Assembly (NCBI RefSeq): GCF_918797505.1
Contig: NC_092797.1
Span: 54,658,157 to 54,722,156 of the forward strand
Length of the DNA: 64,000 bases
Direction of reading: 5' to 3'
Source of the DNA: Bemisia tabaci
Lineage: Eukaryota > Arthropoda > Insecta > Hemiptera > Aleyrodidae
The notes below the pieces were generated by a model, which was not told the origin of the DNA, did not search any database, and saw only the letters and a list, made by a program, of their open reading frames with translations. Each line of letters opens with the position of its first letter. Within the stretch, counting starts at the first letter, position 1. Below, piece by piece: positions 10,203 through 22,200 of the stretch. Position numbers and translations under genes: made by a program.

Positions 10203-13200
10203 CTGCAGACAACAAAATTCCAATTTTACTATCTTAGAAGTAAATCTCCCTAGCTGTTAATGCATTCTTTACAAGTTAAAAATATTCATTTATTTTAGTG
10301 GATTCGGATTCAGCTTGCAATCCTGATGATAAAAGTATGTGATTGTGGGTCCATGCTTGAGTAATTAATTATTTATGAATAATTGGATTACATTTTGCAA
10401 TAAGGAACCACTATTTTTGACCCATTTTAGAAACATGATACATGCTATTAGTTTCCCTATCCAGATATGTACTTTCGTGGGAGTCAGAGATAGTGGTTCC
10501 TCATTGCAAAATGTAATCCAATTAGAGTGACGCATTTTGCGTGTGATTAATAGGTAATAAATAATAGAAAAATCCTGCCTTTACACGCTTTGTATGAAAA
10601 CAAAAACCGCAAGTGTGTAAAGACAATACTTTTTCCTTAAGGTTTCCTTTTTCCTCCGTCTCGGATTTGTTACGTAACGCTGGGCTTGACCTCCCCCCCC
10701 TTGTAACGCACCGTAACGCTGACTCAACCGCCCCTCCCCCCCAAGAGCGTTACGCTCTACTTGAACGGCCCCTAAGCAGCTGATCGCTTATATACTTAAG
10801 ATACAAATATTTCCTTCTTTCAATATGCAGCTCTTATCACTATACCTGGTCGACGCGCTGCCCGAAGACGTCAGGTGTGGTGCCTGGATGAGATAGGAGC
10901 GGCTGTTGGCAGAGGGAGCGTTGATCGGCGTCCAGTTGGACACGGAGCTGGAGGCCGGCTTGTAGCTGAGCACGGGGGCCGGCGAAGGCGAACTCTCCTC
11001 GGGAAGTTCCTCCATGTCACGGTACTCGCGATCGCGCAGGGTTTTGAAGCCGATAACGCGCGGCTTCGTGATGGAGACGTAACTGGTGGCTGTCCCGTAC
11101 TTCTGGCTGTCGTCGTCGACGAACGGATTCACCGGGCCGCTGTAGTCTTCCTCGTAGGGGTGCTCCAGCCGGTAGCTCGTCTCGTAGTTGCCGGCGGTGT
11201 ACTCTAGCGGAGGGTCCTCGTAAACAGCCGGTCGCCGCTTGTGCGCCTTCGCCGGTTTCTCGTAGAACTCCTTGTCGCTGTCATAGCTCGTTTTGTACGG
11301 CTTTTCGTTGCTGGAAAAAGAGAGGAGGACCTCCTGTTACTCTGAATATTCTTTCGGGAGGTTTTCCTAAATTGGACGTATTTCTACACTGGAAAAAAAA
11401 CACATTGGATCTAGAGTCCAGACTCTTAAAAACATCGACAAGATAACATACTCTTGATTCAATCAGATTTAAGCTTAAATCAAGAATCAAGCCTCTTAAT
11501 TTGAGCGGATTTCCTTTTGATTTAAGCTTAACTCTGATTGAATCAAGAGTCCTTTTTCTTGCCAATGTTTTCAAGAGTCTGGACTCTAGATCCAATGTGG
11601 TTTTTTTTTTCAAAGTATAAAACAGAACTATGTGCAGGTGGGAAAGATGGGGTGCACTCGTTAGTTCTCGGGCGGTAATATTGAATGGGAATTAAGAAGG
11701 GTCATGTGACGGCAGCGGCGATGATGGAGACTGCGAGCAGTCATGAGCCTTGTGGGCCGATTATTGACATTTATGGACAAAGCTATAGACAAAGAAGGCA
11801 CAAGGTGTATAGAGCGATCCTATTGGTTGAAATGGGTGGTTCTTACAGACTAAGGGGGTAAATGATGGTCTAACTATCGGGTATCTCGTGGGTTGCCGTT
11901 AGTTAGTCTATTACCTACGTCCTTTGTCTATTGCAACCACCCGCTTCCACCAACAGGATCCCTCCATGTCCTCTTTGTCTTCTTTGTCTATTGCTTTGTC
12001 TACCAATTTCAATAATCAGCCCGATGTCTGCAAAGCTTTAGACACATGCCCACGGCTCATGAGCCCCGCATACAACTGGCACATAGTTCCGTTTGCTGAA
12101 TTGGAAAAGCGTGATTTTACATCCTGTCAAACCCGTTGCCAAACTTCAAATTCAAATGTCAAACCAAAAAGGGCTAGAAATGTTAAAAGATGAGCATTTT
12201 TTTGCAAAACTGAGGTTTACGTAAAAAGAAAAATCTGATGCGTGCGTTAAAATTGTAACGCGGGCGAGTGGTATTAATTGAAATAAAATATGATATTCTG
12301 TATAGTTTAAGTTCAAAGGATGATTGTTCTTTTGGGCCTTAAGAAGACCTTGTCAAACCTAACTTGGATACTACTGACATGTCCGCATTCTCCTTGCGGG
12401 CTGATTGTTGAAATCGATAGACAAAGCTATAGACAAAGAAGACAAAAAGGATATGGAGGGATCCTACTGGTGGAAGCGGATGGTTGCAATGGACAAAGGT
12501 GGATAGACTAACTGACAGAAACTCACGAGAGTCGTTTAGTCAGTCCATAATTTTCTCCCTTATCACGGAAAAAATTAAATTCCTGGTTTAAGGTTTCAGG
12601 ACATTTGGTCAACGATTTTTTGTCCGCGCACCTTTTTTGTCCAGTAGTTTACGCCCACACGTAAAATAAGCAACGGTGACTTGGTTCAAGCGTTATATTT
12701 TAGTCGGTATGTAAAATTATATTGACAATATGAAAATGAGAAATTGAGAGAGACGGAGGTATTGTTATGGTTGCTCATTTTCTAAATGACATGTTATTAC
12801 TTTCTCCTTTTGAATCATATTTTTAAATTGTCATTGGTGAATATTTGGTTTTATTTCTATCCTTAAAATATTCGATGTACAATATACCTTATATGTGTAT
12901 AGGTGCTTTTTTGATTTTTTTCTTTTTTTCTTTACGAAATTATTACTTCATTTTGAAAACATTTATATTTTTAAAACGTGACAAATATTTGTGAAACCTT
13001 TTCCAAGCGATATTAATCTCAATAAGCCGCAGTTGTGTCGACAGAAACTGTGAAAATGAATAAAAGAGGAAAAAAAACCAAGAAGCACGCAATCTTCAGT
13101 TTGAACCCATTTGTACATCGATCTTTTAGAATCAAATACGTCAAGTTTTGAGCGTTCGGTTGCGCGCACACCTCGCTGCAGCACAATAAAAGCACAAATG

Positions 13201-16200
13201 TAAAAGAAAAAATGAAGGTGCTTTGGAAATCATTAAATCTGACACGGAACCACCAATATTTAAAAAAACACACATTACATTATTATTCTCCTTTGATAAA
13301 TTAATACGAATTTTTTCCCCATCAATTTAAATGAGAATAATCAATGCAGAGTGTGCAAACATTTCAAAATCATGAGTTAAAAAACGCTGACTATGCGAGG
13401 ATAAATATTAAAGCCTAACAGAGCGGAGCGGCGTGCTGCCAGCGCTAGAGGCTGACTGGCGCCTACAAACCTAAGTGGATACTTCACGCATTGCACAATG
13501 CTTGAAGTATCCACTTAGGTTTGGAGGCGCCAATGCGCGTTTAGCGCTGGAGCAACTATTTCACAATAGAGGTGCTTCACACTATTATACGAAATTGAAC
13601 TTATAAAGAATGACAAGCATCCTTTAAAAGTACAGATCTTTCCTCGCAAAATAAATCAAGATACTTATCGTACACTGGAAAAATCTAAGAGCCTTTAGCT
13701 GAGGCAAATATGAAAGTTTATCCGGCTCAGGTATAACAAGGTGGAAAAATCTTGAAAGATAATTAAGTCCTGTTACACCAAAGAGGTCTACAGAGTTTTC
13801 TTAGTGAATTTTGTCTCATGGAATTGACGCTCCCCCATTTTTACCAAAATTCTCAACTATACATTATTCTCCGTTGGACCGAACAGACAAAACAAAAAAA
13901 CAAGCAAACTCTCATTCTTCCAGGACATTTTACATTTTCATCCAAAAACGTCGTGAGCAATTTTTGTTTGTATTTTCATGTAGGCCAATTAACTTTGGGT
14001 CTCAACTGGCACGTGGACCAAAACTCCCGTACCGAAAAAACGCGTGAACGTAAATTACTGGAAAAAACAGGTGCGCCGACAAAAAATCGTTGACGAAATG
14101 TCCTATAACCTGGTTTAACAATAGTCAAAAAGGCGATTGCAATGTTTCAATGCAGATTTCACAAGAATAAAAATGCTACTTTAACCACCCCCCTGGTTAA
14201 ATTAGCTTTCCACTATTACAAAATGTACATTTGAAACATTGCAGTCACTTTTCCTAACAATTGAATTGTTCAATCAGCAATCCATTTTTTTCCGTGTAGT
14301 CTAATAGAACCATCCAAATTTACCAATATGATCGCTCTACGATCCTTCCTTCTTCTTCGTCTCTATCGCTTTGTCTATCAATTTCAACAATCAGCCCGTT
14401 GCGGGCCGATAACTGAACTTTGTAGACAAAGAAGACAAAAGTTATGTAGAGGGCGCCTATTGGTGGAAGTTGGTGGTTGCACTGGAAAAAAGACTAAAAA
14501 GAGGTATGCAATAAACTAACTGACGGCGACTCACTAAAGACCTCGTGGTTAGTCCATCACATTCTCCCTTAGCCTTTAGGAGCCACCAATTTCAACCAAT
14601 GGGATCGCTCCATACTTCGTATATCTTCTTCACTGAAAAAAAATTCTCGGCGTTTTTACCAAGGTCGATTGGTATCTTTACCATCTCACTTTTTTTACCA
14701 ATTGTTGGTAATTTTACCAAGACAGACTGGTAAGCTTACCTAAAAACCGGTATTTTTACTGTTTTTGTCAGGTAAGAATACTACTTTTATTGGTAATAAA
14801 TTCCCGATAACTTTGCCATTTTATCTCGGTAATTCTACCACAGTCGATAAAAAAATTGGCGTTTTCACCAAGGTCCAGTAAAATTACTGAGAAAGTTCAA
14901 TAATTTTACCGAGATTTCTCGGTAAAATTACCAATTCCATAAATGGTACTTTTACCGAGAAAAAACTGGGATCAAATTGAACCCTGAATTCTTGGTAATT
15001 TTACCCTTTTCTTAGTAAATACACCGAGATTTTTTTTTCAGTATTTGTTTATAGCTTTATCTATGACTTTCAATAATGAGCCCGCTGTGCAAGTACCTCT
15101 CCTAACTCACCCGTAATAGTTTGTCCGATGAGCGCTCTGCTGTTTCTCGGTGTCGTACTCGTATCCCTTCTTGTGTCGCTCCCTGTCGGTGAGGAGCTGT
15201 CCCTCGAGGTCGAGCTCGATGCTGGGCTGGATCTCGAAGTTGGGGTCGAGGGAGTGCTGCGGGTGCTGCGGGTGCTTCTTCTTGGGGCGGCGCACGAGCG
15301 TCGGCTCCTCGTACATCTGCAGCTCCTCCTCCTGCTCGATCGGGAGCCGCTGCTTGTAGTACTTGCTCTTGAACGGCGACGTGATGAGCGCGTTGTTGAT
15401 CACGTCCGGGTTCGGGATCTCCTTCATCGGGTACTTGCCGTGGTGCAGCTTCTTGAACGGCGGCATCAAGTAGTACGGCGCCGCGCCTGGGTACCTGAAA
15501 AAATGTGTCTTTATTTTAGTCATTACGCCCATATGGACGTATTTCTACCAAACAGACCTATGTGCAAGTGAGAAATGGACGTATTTCTACCAAACAGACC
15601 TATGTGCAAGTGAGTAATATGGGGTGTGCTCGTTAGTTCTCTGGGGGTAAGAGTGAATGAGAATAATAAAGCGCCGGTGACGTCAGCGGCAACGAGGCCC
15701 CTCTCCGCGGTCGTCGCCGTCCGCCCGCCTCCGCATAAACTCATGAGCCCTGTCCACAACGCTCTCTTGCCATGCCCGCGGCTCATGAGTTCCGCATTCA
15801 GTTCGCACATAGGTCTGTTTGATAGAATGCAATATCCCGCTTTTCAAATTCTTCAAAAGGAACCACGCTCTCTTTTACATTGCTTCATAGGCAGCTTTCT
15901 AGAGCACACCCCATGTTTCTCGCCTCCACATAGGTCTGTTTGATAGAAATACGTCCAAATATGGGGTGTGCTCGTTAGTTCTCTTTGCGTAAGAGTGAAT
16001 GAGAATAATAAAGCGCCAGTGACGACAGCGGCAACGAACGAGAGCCGCCACGACGGGGAGATCGTTGGAGGGAGTCTTTAACTCATGAGCCCTGTCCACA
16101 AGGCTCTCTTGCCATGCCCGCGGCTCATGACTCCCGCATTCAGTGGCCACATAGGTCTGTTTGATAGAATGCAATATCCCGCTTTTCCAATTCTAGAAAA

Positions 16201-19200
16201 GGAATCACGCCCACTTTTACATTGCTTCTTATGCAGCTCCGACGAGCACACCCCTTATTTCTCACCTCCACATAGGTCTGTTCGGTAGAAATACGTCCAT
16301 ATAAAGATTAAATAACACACATCACTGAAAACAAAATTGGTCTTGTGAACCGAATGTGGGGTGTTCCATATCGTCTCAAATATTCGATTTATCAAACTAA
16401 ATTTTCGGTTCGCGTAACCGAGCGTTCGGCATAAGACCAAACTTTGTTCGTCGGTTCGGTTACACTGAACGAAAGTTCAATTTGACGAACCGAAAATTCA
16501 GTTTGACGAACAGAATTAGTTGAGATGATATAGAACATCGAACTTCGGTACATACGACCGAACTTTTTTTCTGAGAGAGAAGAAAGGGTCAGTTCATGGT
16601 GATTTAAATCGTATTTTGGTTCAGCTGACCGGAATTTGGTCCTCAGGCATTGCCGAGGACTTCGATTTTCTGAACCTAAGAACTTTGATGTGCGATATTA
16701 AGTTAAGTTCAGTGCCTGGAACTGAAGGATTTTTTACTCAGTGCAGGAACCGTTACGCGTAAAATAAGTTCTTTAATGTATGTACAGTATTGTAACATTA
16801 TGAAATCTCGAATGCCATGTGTTCTTGAAACATGTATACGGATAAAAGAAAAATTAATCGGGATCATAGGATGGCTCGTGTTGGAGGACATTTATCATTA
16901 CAGTCCAAAACTTTCTGTTAATATGTACTTCACGACGGTATTTTTAAACGTTTTCCTGTTCAAATGTATGATTTGTTTCCAAAATGAAAGTATTGAGTTT
17001 TAATTGAGACTATAATAGTACGTTACAAAAAACCTCAAATTTTCTGAACTTATGATTTATTTTTGTGTGAGCCATTAAGCCGTATAACAGGGTTTCGACA
17101 GTCAGGAAAAACCGGAAGTTGTCAGGGAATTTAAAAAATTCAAGGAAAAGCTGGAAATCTAAAAGAGAATGACAAAAATTTCAGGGAAAAATCGTTCAGT
17201 CACGGTTATTTCCTTTCAGAATGGGTTTGACGTTTCAAACAAAAAATTTTACCTATTAATTATTTTAAATCATGTCTTTTTAAGCATCTGCCATACCCTC
17301 AGTTGTCAGGAAATTTTACCAAAACGTGACACAGAAATCAATGAGGTGTCAAGGAATTTCATTTTATAAAGAGCCTCCCAAAATAAGGGCTGACTTTCGC
17401 CCCATTTTCGGTATTCGATTCGACCATCGAACCAAGGTTTAAGTGGAAGCTTATAATAACAGAAAACTCAGGAAAAAATTTCAAGATAAGTAAAGGAACC
17501 GTTTTCGAGTTCCGGAGGGGCAAAGGGGTCAAACTCCGGCATTATATTTCGCAATTTTCTTGTTGAATAAATGTGTCTACGGGTTTGCTAACGTTGTTTA
17601 CACGTGTGATTCACACCAGTTCCGACGAATTTCTACACGCAAAATCGAGCTTTAATGTTGAACAGTCCATATATCTATCGATTATATATTTTTTTAAGAT
17701 TCTTTCGACAATTATTTGGGATTAAAATTGTGCTTTTTTGATTCATGGGTGACTAAAGGCACCCAATATGTCTGTAGTTGTACACCAACAACTACGTATT
17801 GTTTCTTAGAGAATCGATTTTTAATGTTAACGAGTCGATATATCAATCACAAATATCGAATTTTTGCGATTTGTTAGGAGAATCAATGATATTTTGGTAT
17901 TGAAATTTGGTTATCTCCATCCGAGAACAATCAAATTTTGGGTAGGAACACATTTCCGGTCAGGTCGATTTCCACTTGAGTCAAGTTTTCGATTTTCCGC
18001 ACATTTCCGGTCGAGTAGAAATTAAGATTTTCGATTTCCGGTCGAGTGAAATTTCGAGTGCATAACGAATCCCGTTGATTGTGGTTTCCGGTCGGTCAAA
18101 ATTACAGGTAAAGGTGCGTAGCCCAAGGCTGTGACTCCTTAGGGGCCGGGTGGGCGGCTTTGGCATTGGCCCAGCTTTGGCTTCTTAATTGCCAGAAAGA
18201 CGGCCCCCGGCTTTGGATCCTTCGGGTTCAGGTGGTCGGCCCCCAGCTTTAGCTTCTTAGGGTTCAGGGGGCTGGCCCATCGGCTTATCCTCCTTAGGGG
18301 TCAAAGGACTGGCCCCCTGCTTTGGCTCCATAGGGGTCAGGGGGCTGGCCTCCGGTTTTGGCTCCTTAGCTGTCAGAAGGCTGGCCCCCGGCTTTGGTAC
18401 CTTAGAGTTCAGGGGGATGGCCCCCGGGTTTGGCTCCTTAGGGTTCAGGGGGCTGGCCCCCGGCTTTGGCTTTTTAGGGGTCAGGGGGCTGACCCCCGGG
18501 TTTGGCTCCTTAGGGTTCAGGGGCTGACCCCCGCGATCGGCTTCTTAGGGGTCGGGGGGCTGGCCCCCGGGTTTGGCTCCTTAGGAGTCAGGGGGCTGGC
18601 CCCCGGGTTTGGATCCTTAGGGGTCAGGGGGCTGGCCCCCGGGTTTGGCTCCTTAGGGGTCAGGGGCTGGCCCCCGGGTTTGGCTCCTTAGGGTTCAGGA
18701 GGCTGGCCCCGGGTTTGGCTCCTTTGGGGTCAGGGGGCTGGCCCCCGGGTTTGGCTCCTTAGTGGTCAGGGGGCTGGCCCCAGGATTTGGCTTCTTAGGG
18801 GTCAGGGTGCTGGCCCCGGGTTTGGCTCCTTAGTGGTCAGGGGGCTGGCCCCAGGATTTGGCTTCTTAGGGGTCAGGGGGCTGGCCCCCGGGTTTGGCAC
18901 CTTAGGGTTCAGGGGGCTGACCCCCGCGATCGGCTCCTTAGGGGTCAGGGGGCTGGCCCCCGGGTTTGGCTCCTTAGGGTTCAGGGGCTGGCCCCCGGCT
19001 TTGGCTTTTTAGGGGTCAGGGGGCTGGCCCCCGGGTTTGGCTTTTTAGGGGTCAGGGAGCTGGCCCCCAGGTTTGGCTCCTTAGGGGTCAGGGGGCTGGC
19101 CCCCGGGTTTGGCTTTTTAGGGGTCAGGGGGCTGGCCCCTCGGCTTAGCCTCCTTAGGGGTCAAAGGACTGGCCCCCTGCTTTGGCTCCATAGGGGTCAG

Positions 19201-22200
19201 GGGGCTGGCCTCCGGTTTTGGCTACTTAGCTGTCAGGGGGCTGGCCCCCGGCTTTGGTACCTTAGAGTTCAGGGGGATGGCCCCCGGTTTTGGCTCCTTA
19301 GGGTTCAGGGGGCTGGCCCCCGGCTTTGGCTTTTTATGGGTCAGGGGGCTGGCCCCCGGGTTTGGCTCCTTAGGGTTCAGGGGGCTGACCCCCGCGATTG
19401 GCTTCTTAGGGGTCGGGGGGCTGGCCCCGGGTTTGGCTCCTTAGGAGTCAGGGGGCTGGCCCCCGGGTTTGGCTACTTAGGGGTCAGGGGGCTGGCCCCC
19501 GGGTTTGGCTCCTTAGGGGTCAGGGGGCTGGCCCCCGGGTTTGGCTCCTTAAGGTTCAGGGGGCTGGCCCCCGGGTTTGGCTCCTTAGGGGTCGGGGGGC
19601 TGGCCCCCGGGTTTGGCTCCTTAGGGGTCAGGGGGCTGGCCCCCGGGTTTGGCTCCTTAGTGGTCAGGGGGCTGGCCCCAGGATTTGGCTTCTTAGGGGT
19701 CAGGGGGCTGGCCCCCGGGTTTGGCTCCTTAGGGGTCAGGGGGCTGGCCCCCGGGTTTGGCTCCTTAGGGGTCAGGGGGCTGGCCCCCGGGTTTGGCTCC
19801 TTAGGGGTCAGGGGGCTGGCCCCCGGGTTTGGCTCCTTAGGGTTCAGGGGGCTGGCCCCCGGCTTTGGCTTTTTAGGGGTTAGGGGGCTGGCCCCCGGGT
19901 TTGGCTCCTTAGGGTTCAGGGGCTGGCCCCCGGCTTTGGCTCCTTAGGGGTCAGGGGGCTGGCCCCCGGGTTTGGCTCCTTAGGGGTCTGGGGGCTGGCC
20001 CCAGGGTTTGGCTCCTTAGTGGTCAGCGGGCTGGCCCCAGGATTTGGCTTCTTAGGGGTCAGGGGGCTGGCCCCCGGGTTTGGCTCCTTAGGGGTCAGGG
20101 GGCTGGCCCCCGGGTTTGGCTCCTCAGGGGTCAGGGGGCTGGCCCCCGGGTTTGGCTCCTTAGGGTTCAGGGGGCTGACCCCCGCGATCGGCTTCTTAGG
20201 GGTCGGGGGGCTGGCCCCCGGGTTTGGCTCCTTAGGGGTCAGGGGGCTGGCCCCCGGTTTGGCTCCTTAGGGTTCAGGGGGCTGACCCCCACGATCGGCT
20301 TCTTAGGGGTCGGGGGGCTGGCCCCCGGGTTTGGCTCCTTAGGGTTCAGGGGGCTGGCCCCCGGGTTTGGCACCTTAGGGGTCACGGGGCTGGCCCCCGG
20401 GTTTGGCTCCTTAGGGTTCAGGGGGCTAACCCCCGCGATCGGCTTCTTAGGGGTCGGGGGGCTGGCCCCGGGTTTGGCTCCTTAGTGGTCAGGGGGCTGG
20501 TCCCCGGGTTCGGCTCCTTAGGGGTCAGGGGGCTAGCCCCCGGGTTTGGCTCCTTAGGGTTCAGGGGGCTGACCCCCGCGATCGGCTTCTTAGGGGTCGG
20601 GGGGCTGGCCCCCGGGTTTGGCTCCTTAGTGGTCAGGGGGTTGGTCCCCGGGTTCGGCTCCTTAGGGGTCAGGGGGCTGGCCCCCGGGTTTGGCTCCTTA
20701 GGGTTCAGGGGGCTGACCCCCGCGATCGGCTTCTTAGGGGTCGGGGGGCTGGCCCCCGGGTTTGGCTCCTTAGGGTTGGGGGGGCTGGCCCCCGGCTTTG
20801 GCTTTTTACGGGTCAGAGGGCTGGTTCCTGGGTTTGGCTCCTTAGGGTTCAGGGGGCTGACCCCCGTGATCGGCTTCTTAGGGGTCGGGGGGCTGGCCCC
20901 CGGCTTTGGCTTTTTACGGGTCAGAGGGCTGGTTCCTGGGTTTGGCTCCTTAGGGTTCAGGGGGCTGACCCCCGTGATCGGCTTCTTAGGGGTCGGGGGG
21001 CTGGCCCCCGGGTTTGGCCCCCGCGTTTGGCTCCTTAGCGGTCAGGGGGCTGACCCCCAGGTTTGGCTCCTTAGGTGCTGAGGGTGCAGGCCCTTGTTTT
21101 GCTGCAATCCGTAACCCGTTGCTTGAAGTCAACGAGACGCCTTTAAATGGCCGGGTATGCAAAATGACTGCCGTGACGCACGAATAGTGGTATCAGAAAT
21201 TTACATTAAGTTTACGGATTGATTTGAAGGCGCTCTTCTGTATCCATAATGAGTGGCCTTGTACAATGAAATTGACCAAAAAGTTTATTATTTTGGCTGT
21301 TTAAATCGAGTTGCATATTGGGAAAATGCCGAGGAATATTATTTTGAAATAATATTAAGATTGTTTTTGGTATCTACGTCCTTTTTAAATGAAGAGAGCG
21401 CAGGCGGCTGGATCAGATTGTCTATTTTAAGTCCCTTGGTTCGGTCATCTTATTCTGAAGTGAAACTGAAAGAGTCGCCGTTTACAAGATCGCAACTCAC
21501 GCAAAAACGGTCGTGAATTTATACAGTTTCGCACGGATAAAATGAGTTTTCTTTGATTAACCGTGAATAATCATAATTGAAGAAAAAGTTCTTTGTCCAC
21601 TGGTCCATTAGGAAAGCGTAAAGCATGGATTAATGGAGCATCGCTGACCAACTAAATCTTATCTGATAAGGAAATTTAAGTGTGAAATTCTTTTTTCCGT
21701 CTTTAAATGATCCAAATCCACCAACAAGTTTAAAACACTAAGTGCAAAAATGCGAATCTACTGATGAAGAGTCGATTCTTAGTGCCAAAAACGCGAATCT
21801 CGGCATTTCTGCCGTAATTTCTAACAGTTCGAGAAATTATTGAAACTGCTGATGGAGTTTGAAAAAACATCTTATTCTTGCCATCCTCAAGAATTATTAA
21901 TAAGAAGGGTAGAAGGATAATCCCTTTTACCGACAATAAAGAGGAATGCAGACAGTTTTTTTACTCTCCTGGAATATCGTGTTTTCCGAGATTCGCACTT
22001 CTACACTTTCACCATCGAAAAGGTGCTTTAGTATCGTTTAATTAACATTTCCACAGGCAGTGATTATGATTATTCAGTCAGTAATTTTTTTTTCTCAATA
22101 ATTTCTTCACAAAAATTCCACAGCCCTGCGTTTTTTTTGGTCATGACTTGTTGCATGGAATAACTGGATTGTTTCCTATGTAATTTTTAGCGCTGAGTTC

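Larger units (their letters stand above)
11372..12110. mobile_element. GGACGTATTTCT element carrying two nested MITEs
   Basis: The outer element begins TTGGACGTATTTCTA and resumes after the insert with AAACAGAACTATGTGC; its middle (CATGAGCC..GGCTCATGAG) is split again by a second MITE. Outer copies without these inserts lie at 15529-16306. Shows at least three insertion events in one intron. Confidence 0.65.
12396..14398. mobile_element. GCGGGC-type element split by a 1.7-kb insertion
   Basis: The left part 12396-12560 (GCGGGCTGATTGTTGAAATC) and the right part 14297-14398 (ending TTTCAACAATCAGCCCG) together make a normal short family member. The insert 12564-14296 has CACGGAAAAAA / TTTTTTCCGTG ends and a TA-like duplication. 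Confidence 0.6.
11311..15110 (-). other. intron (3.8 kb) made almost entirely of nested transposable elements
   Basis: Holds the stacks at 11372-12110 and 12396-15085, described separately. Only short stretches (11311-11371 and 12110-12395) are not assigned to an element. Confidence 0.7.

Noticed and set aside
10032..10223. Minus ORF MEFCCLQQFRELQQAGRHRD in the terminal exon
   Set aside because: Wrong frame: the phase carried from the upstream exon selects the frame that ends at 9989, and this one crosses the acceptor.
10875..11207. Plus-strand 110-aa ORF opposite the largest exon
   Set aside because: Antisense shadow of a GC-rich coding exon.
15128..15571. Plus-strand 147-aa Leu/Val-rich ORF
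   Set aside because: Antisense shadow of exon 15494-15111.
19336..21081. Three long plus-strand ORFs with a 12-residue GSLGVRGLAPGF repeat
   Set aside because: They follow from a 36-bp satellite whose length is a multiple of three; frames break wherever a unit has an indel, and no start, splice or flanking coding signal is present.
18125..21095. CRISPR-like array
   Set aside because: Units abut without unique spacers, and the sequence is eukaryotic; it is a tandem minisatellite.
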